Below, piece after piece: positions 58,707 to 64,000 of a stretch of DNA of 64,000 nt; the stretch's first letter is position 1, and each line of letters begins with the position of its first letter. The stretch is taken from NCBI RefSeq assembly GCF_051622035.1, contig NC_135356.1, forward strand, positions 8,096,579-8,160,578, read 5' to 3'. The notes below the pieces were generated by a model. It ran no database searches. It saw only the letters and a list, made by a program, of their open reading frames with translations, and had not been told where the DNA came from. This DNA is from Arctopsyche grandis (lineage: Eukaryota; Arthropoda; Insecta; Trichoptera; Hydropsychidae). A program made the position numbers and the translations under genes.

Positions 58707-59100
58707 TAGTGGCGTGTGGTGGAAATTTCTCTGTTTCTATCGCACAGCTTTATTCAGGCGTGCGTGAGTAGGATACGAGAACATGCTGTGACGCCGTAGG
58801 CTCGGTGATTATTCCGCAAAAAGCGATCTCGCGCACGTCACTAAAATCTCGATCACGTAACATCTGGCACCCAAAAACTCCATCAATCGAAAGCTTGTAC
58901 TAACGAGATTTCGAGTGTCAGATATTCTGTATTCGCGATTTTTGTGTATTCCGTATTCCGTATTCGTAAATTGTGCGTGCGATCACAATTTGCGCAATAA
59001 TACGTTTACCTAAGCCATACAGCATGTTCTTGTATCTACTCACGCACACCTAAATAAAGCTGTGCGATAGAAACGGAGAAATTTCCACGGCACGCCACTG
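58707..59100. mobile_element. MITE with ~85-bp TIRs
   Basis: TAGTGGCGTG / CACGCCACTG ends. Inverted GGAAATTTCTC, TTTCTATCGCACAGCTTTAT and GAACATGCTGT run in from both sides. Confidence 0.75.
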
Positions 59101-61108
59101 GCCTACGTATACATATATGTATGTTCATACATATATATTAAAAATCAATAAAATGAATTTCCTGACTCTGAATAATTTAATTTCTAGTATCTTAATATTA
59201 TATAGATGTCACTAATTAGTAATAACATGCAGGATGATATTAATAATTTTAAAATAAATAAATATATGCTTTTCATTACGTTCGTACCCATGGTTTTTTT
59301 TCAATCTACATAATTGTGTCATCCACGATTCTGGAAACAGTATTTCGGTTAGTGTACAAAAGAGAAACAGATGTCTCATATTTAAAACCGGTAATATTTT
59401 ACAGCAAAAGCAAGCGAATGGTTCTGTTAAATGGGGAAATGTGATAGGGATGAGGAAATAGTCTGGCTGAAAATTAAATACTGAAAGGACGTACATACTT
59501 CATACTCCGTGATTATTTTGCCGTATAAGGTAAGAATGCATTTGAAAACTATAAATATGTACATTAATTCACCTCACCATCTTTACGTCGAAAAATTACA
59601 TTAAATTAGAGTGCGTGCGAAATTGCATATCTTTTTAGCGTGAAATGGGAGAACCATATGTAGATATAGAATACATACATTCTACATCTATGGGGAGAAC
59701 CAAGTAAAAAAAACAATTAAAGAGTATAGACAGCTTTAATTTTTCGGTAACGTAAGAATTGAAATTTCCCATCACAAATTAAATTTTATGAATAAATTTT
59801 ATGAAAATTCAAAATTTTATGAAAATCTAGATGAATGAACATTTATCTAAATATCTCCGAAGAGACGTGTCTTCTCAGCTGTGAATAAATTCATTTGAAA
59901 ATTATAGATTTAGTTACATATATAAGCAAAAAAAATAAATCTGGAATATTTTTAATATATGTATACGATGTTGACAACCTCGGTAAAAGTAATTTGGTAA
60001 TTCTTTAATTCTAATTTTTAATTTTACTTTTTTGTTTTTTTTTTTACATTTCGTCCCAGTCTGTATAAGCTTTGTCTTTCGTGCGGCTTTTCGGGAAACG
60101 TAAATATGAGTGAGCATAATATTAATATATGTAGAATTAATTAATATATGTAATATATGTATATGTAGAATCAATTGAGAATCAATTTATTTTAAATAAG
60201 CAGTGGGTACCGCCGCAAATGAAATACGCACACTTTGAGAGCCACATTATGTGATCTAAAATTGACTCGACCATTCAAAGTCCATTTTTGATAATGAACT
60301 TTAGACTGTTTGTTGAGTTAGTACGGGACGAACGTTTTTGTCACCTATTGCGTATTTATTATATAAAATGAAAATTTATAATACTGAAGACTATCTGAAA
60401 TCAAAAAACCAGGGCTATTAAATAAAAAAAATTGTTTTACTTTATGTGCTAATTTGTAAGTTTTCTTTTAGTGAGTGTAGTCTTTCATTCCAAATTGATA
60501 TTGAAAAGGGGTCAATTTCAAATGAAAAAGGTTTCATTTTTATATGAATGTATGTCAAAGTGTATAACCATTGGTAACATATTATGACTTGTTATGAAAT
60601 ACATATGTTTCATATATCCTTTGTGTTACTTCAAACGTTTTAAGGCAACGGTCGCGTTCATTGTACGATTGCAATGCACATACGACGAGATATCGATATT
60701 CAGTTTACGGTCATTATTAGTTTTGAATCTTAAAAAAACATAAAGAGACATTTTTAGTACAAACTCAGGTTGTAAAAAATACATAGTTATTCGCATATAA
60801 AACTTATTGAATTTATTAAAATTTGCCCCCAAAAGACTGACAATTATTTTAGAATGGACGAAGATATTTAGTTAAAGATTCTCTTCTTAGTTACACCATT
60901 AATTAGAAAGGGAGACACTATTATACGACATGCAGTAACGTCACATGAAAGATTAACTGCAACTTTGTGATTTATTGTTACTTGAAGATCGTAAGAAGGC
61001 CTTTGTAGTGGCTTTACGATATGATCGAGTTTCGTTCACTATCCTGTGAGTTGGGACCGATTCGGCCATGTTGGTTTGCCGCTGTTTCACTACCTTCCCG
61101 CCTGTCTA
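59101..61108. other. AT-rich DNA, no gene seen
   Basis: Only chance frames; one short CAAATGAAAAAGG-type fragment at 60480-60540. Confidence 0.55.
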
Positions 61109-61109
61109 C

Positions 61110-61600
61110 TCTAATATATAATTTCGAAAGAGATTTTGTTAGTATGTATGTAGGCTTTGGGTGGTAGAATCCGTGACGTTTCGAAAAAATATAATTTCTT
61201 ATATCGCGTTCGATTCCGTTTCGATCCGTTTTCCTTTTTCAGTTCCAGTTCCGGTTTCCTTTTTTCAGTTCCGGATCTGGATTATTATTTTACCGGAACA
61301 CTGGTCCACACACATCCCTGCCTAAAGACTCTATCTTGTTCAACGTCCACTATCGCTATCTTGTTCAGCGTCCACGTTTCGCATCCGTATGCAACATCTC
61401 TGCGCTGCAAACGATTGCAAACCAAGCGGGCGCATGCTTATTTCGTTGCATGCTCATTTCAAACTTTTGTCTCGGCTTTTGCTATTTTAAACTTGCCAGA
61501 AAGATCCAACTCAATTTTAAGAATTGCCAATCATCAATGTGCATCAAAATGCAGTGGCTTATCGTGAATTCCAGGCGCCCCCCGCGAAATATTCTAAGGC
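61110..61600 (+). mobile_element. Repeat 'AATTTCGAAAGAGA', copy 2
   Basis: TATAATTTCGAAAGAGATTT ... GTAGAATCCGTGACGTTTCG as at 32748, then at 61494-61560 CCAGAAAGATCCAACTCAAT, as in the foldback at 31619-32022. The two families are therefore related or nested. Poly-C follows at 61607-61619. Confidence 0.5.
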
Positions 61601-61904
61601 GCCCCCTCCCCCCCCCCCCTTATACACATATTATTTTCTTACAGCAAAATGACTTTCCAAAATAATAATATAATACATACCTTTTTTACATAGAAAAATC
61701 TATTCTTGCGCATTTTGTATTTTTTTAAGTAAGTTACCTGCTTTATGTTTGGCTATCAATGATTCCAAAAGTGGATCATAAGTTGCCAGAATATTGATAC
61801 AAGATAGAAAATTTCCAGGATTGTTAGAAAACACCAAACTCTCTTGATGTCCTCGAGATGCCAAATTACTTTTAGCCAATGTTAATATGATCTGACGCCT
61901 ATAA

Positions 61905-62821
61905 CACTGAGCAACAAAAAAAATACCAGAGCGGAGACTAGCCAATCTTTACTAAGTTTGACCCACTGAATTCGAATATGATATTGATTTTTGTTGGTGG
62001 GTGATCGTTTATGAGATATGAGCGTTTAAAAAAATCCGCGATTTTTACAGTTTTTAGGCTTTTGCGGTCTTTAACTCAAAATTTACGATTGTTACGCTCA
62101 AAGTGAGTATTGGAATCAATAGTCAGATATTTTTCCTATTAATTTTTATATTTTATTGCTTTAAAATACTTCTAATTAATTGTCTAGCGAATTTTAAAAG
62201 TTAAAAATATATTTTTTTTTACGGATTTTTTTTCCGTGCTATTTTTCATTTATTTGGCAAATTTTTTATTTCACCACGTTTATAAGGATTGGTTTTCTAT
62301 CTCAATATATTTTTTTTTAAATTTAAACGTGCTAACTAAAGCGGTAATTGCAATTGAAATACTTTCGTTGTATATATGGTTGTATCGCGTAATATGTTAG
62401 GTGCAAGCGAGATGGCATATAATCCACCTCACAGAGTACAGCCGTCGGACTGTAACATAAAGAGACACACACTCTCACTCGGACACACAGAGCCACACAC
62501 ATTTTTTTTATTTTATGTAAACGTGACAAGTGATCGATTCTGAGTTAGAATTTTCGCATGATCACAAAACTTTATCTATTGTTATTACGTACAAATGTAC
62601 ATAGATAAAGTGAAAAGGCAGTCGGTAGAAATGAAGTTAATTGATAGTTTTTTAGTGAGTCAAGTTGATGGAGGAAAAATAGCACGGAAAAAAAAATCCG
62701 TAAAAAAAATATATTTTTGACTTTTAAAATTCGCTAGACAATTAATTAGAAGTATTTTAAAGCAATAAAATATAATAATTCATAGGAAAAATATCAAAAA
62801 CGTGATTTTTTGTTGCTCAGT
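61905..62821. mobile_element. Element 'CACTGAGCAACAAAA', copy 2
   Basis: CACTGAGCAACAAAAAAA / TTTTTTGTTGCTCAG ends; inner inverted pair ACGGATTTTTTTTCCGTGC (62221) and its inverse near 62673. Non-coding; shares the body with 36496-38042. Confidence 0.8.
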
Positions 62822-63949
62822 AATTTACACGACTTTGCAATTCTGATAATATATTCTTGAATTGTCTCTGAATTTTTCCACAAATCGTACGTAAAACAGG
62901 ATTTGGTGTTTACTTGAGATTTCTCATGAATTACAATTTTTTTGAAAGTTTTCTCCAGTCTTGTATCTCTTTAACCCGAGAAGAATTATATGTAATATTG
63001 GTTTTTTTTGTCAACAAAAAGCCAACACGGTTCACAGTATGCTCTATTTAGTTTTACTGAATAACCTAGCCACATTCTATGTATTTATCTCAATCCCAGA
63101 CCACTTAAAAGTATCTTTTTCCAACGAGGTTGGCAAATATCGATATTTGCCAATCAGGTTGACAAATATCGTGATTCAATATGAATTTCCCCAAATTGCT
63201 GTTATTTTCGGTCAACTCATTTGTAATGTCCCCGGTCATTTGCATATTTTTTTGAAGAAGGAACCTCAGAAAGAAATCGACCACTTCACCAGAAACGACC
63301 GAGAAAGAAGGGCTAGGGTCAGTCAGTCAGATTGAATTTCCCCAACATTTAGCATTAAGTTCGCTTTCGGGATTCCGCTTCCCCGAACTTCTTAAAACTT
63401 CTCATATTAAAAAATATGTGTATCGCGAAAGATTTCTCAACTACAGAGATAACACAATGGTTCACTTCACTTCACTTTCACTTTAGCAGTGAGTTAATTT
63501 TTTATATGTAGTGATCAAACTCTTTTCGGGAGTTAGTTTAATCATAATCAATCGCGATACGATTCCCGAGCGTATTCAAAATCAACTGGCGAAAAATCTG
63601 AACAAACACTAAGTTAAGTTGTAAAATTGATATATTTTGGTCGCGTTCTATGATTTATTAATGAAAAGATGTTAAATTTAAATTTAAAAAAAAGGTTGAC
63701 TTTTATCCCATTATAAAACCGACATGCTTTTGACTTTTATGAAGATCTGTAATGAAATAATTTTGGTCAAAGATTTCAATGTTATTCAAGAAAATGGTAC
63801 TAATTTGCTTTATTGTTATAACACTAGAAAAGTATACATGTACATACATACATATATGTACAAGAGTAAAACAGAATCCTCAGCTAAATGTACATAAAAT
63901 AAAATGAGATGTAAATAGGTTAAAAAATAAGAGAGTTTTACAAAAAAAA
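62822..63949. other. No gene recognised
   Basis: A 124-codon + frame at 62961-63335 has no recognisable domain and no exon signals I trust. Confidence 0.5.
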
Positions 63950-64000
63950 ATACAGAAAAAGTTAAATAATCAGTGAAAAAAGCGTGCTGCTTCGCGGCGC
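63950..64000 (+). repeat. Repeat cut off by the window end
   Basis: AATCAGTGAAAAAAGCGTGC then TTCGCGGCGC, matching the repeat end at 33470-33520. Confidence 0.6.

Noticed and set aside
62961..63335. 124-codon + strand frame
   Set aside because: No domain recognised and no supporting signals; left as unannotated.

Overview
The window is AT-rich nuclear DNA from an animal, almost certainly an insect. It holds two spliced housekeeping genes whose exons read like Drosophila AcCoAS and Mcad, embedded in non-coding DNA full of long (TA)n arrays, tRNA-headed SINEs, 5'-truncated LINEs and many short non-autonomous DNA transposons. A 3.5-copy TTAGG run also fits an insect. The order cannot be settled from sequence alone. 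There are no operons, CRISPR arrays, rRNA genes or convincing tRNA genes.

Layout. Positions 246-357 look like the last coding exon of an unrecognised + strand gene that starts before the window. Positions 358-13863 are intergenic: (TA)n arrays, a SINE, LINE pieces, a Helitron-like element, hAT MITEs and two abutting TTAA-target MITEs. The + strand acetyl-CoA synthetase gene (AcCoAS/ACSS2 type) runs from its ATG at 14070 to its stop at 39138. It has nine coding exons totalling 1995 nt (664 aa), with a 14.5-kb first intron full of nested transposons. Positions 39139-45078 are an intergenic gap with a MITE carrying a solo LTR, two further MITEs and a Tc1-like transposase remnant. The - strand medium-chain acyl-CoA dehydrogenase gene (Mcad) runs from 56127 down to 45079, with nine exons in each predicted mRNA and a 418-aa precursor. 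Positions 56128-64000 are its upstream flank plus more repeats.

The most interesting result is in Mcad. Exon 4 is present twice in tandem (51716-51816 and 51466-51566). Both copies are exactly 101 nt, have the same phases and consensus splice sites, and encode homologous but clearly different 33-codon segments (17/33 identical). Because 101 is not a multiple of three, using both or neither would shift the frame, so they should be mutually exclusive. The segment corresponds to the MCAD region that closes the bottom of the acyl-chain pocket. The copies differ at the positions matching human Gln95, Thr96 and Glu99: one keeps the Thr and Glu, the other has Ala, Gly and Cys. This predicts splice isoforms with different chain-length preference.

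The two genes are convergent and both feed acetyl-CoA metabolism: AcCoAS activates acetate in the cytosol and nucleus, and Mcad carries out the first step of mitochondrial beta-oxidation of medium-chain acyl-CoAs. The AcCoAS upstream region has a perfect CRE palindrome. The 82-nt first intron of Mcad holds two CACGTG E-boxes, one inside the 10-bp CLEAR-type palindrome and overlapping a CRE-like heptamer. Many transposon boundaries are supported by exact target-site duplications, which also gives a relative order of nested insertions.
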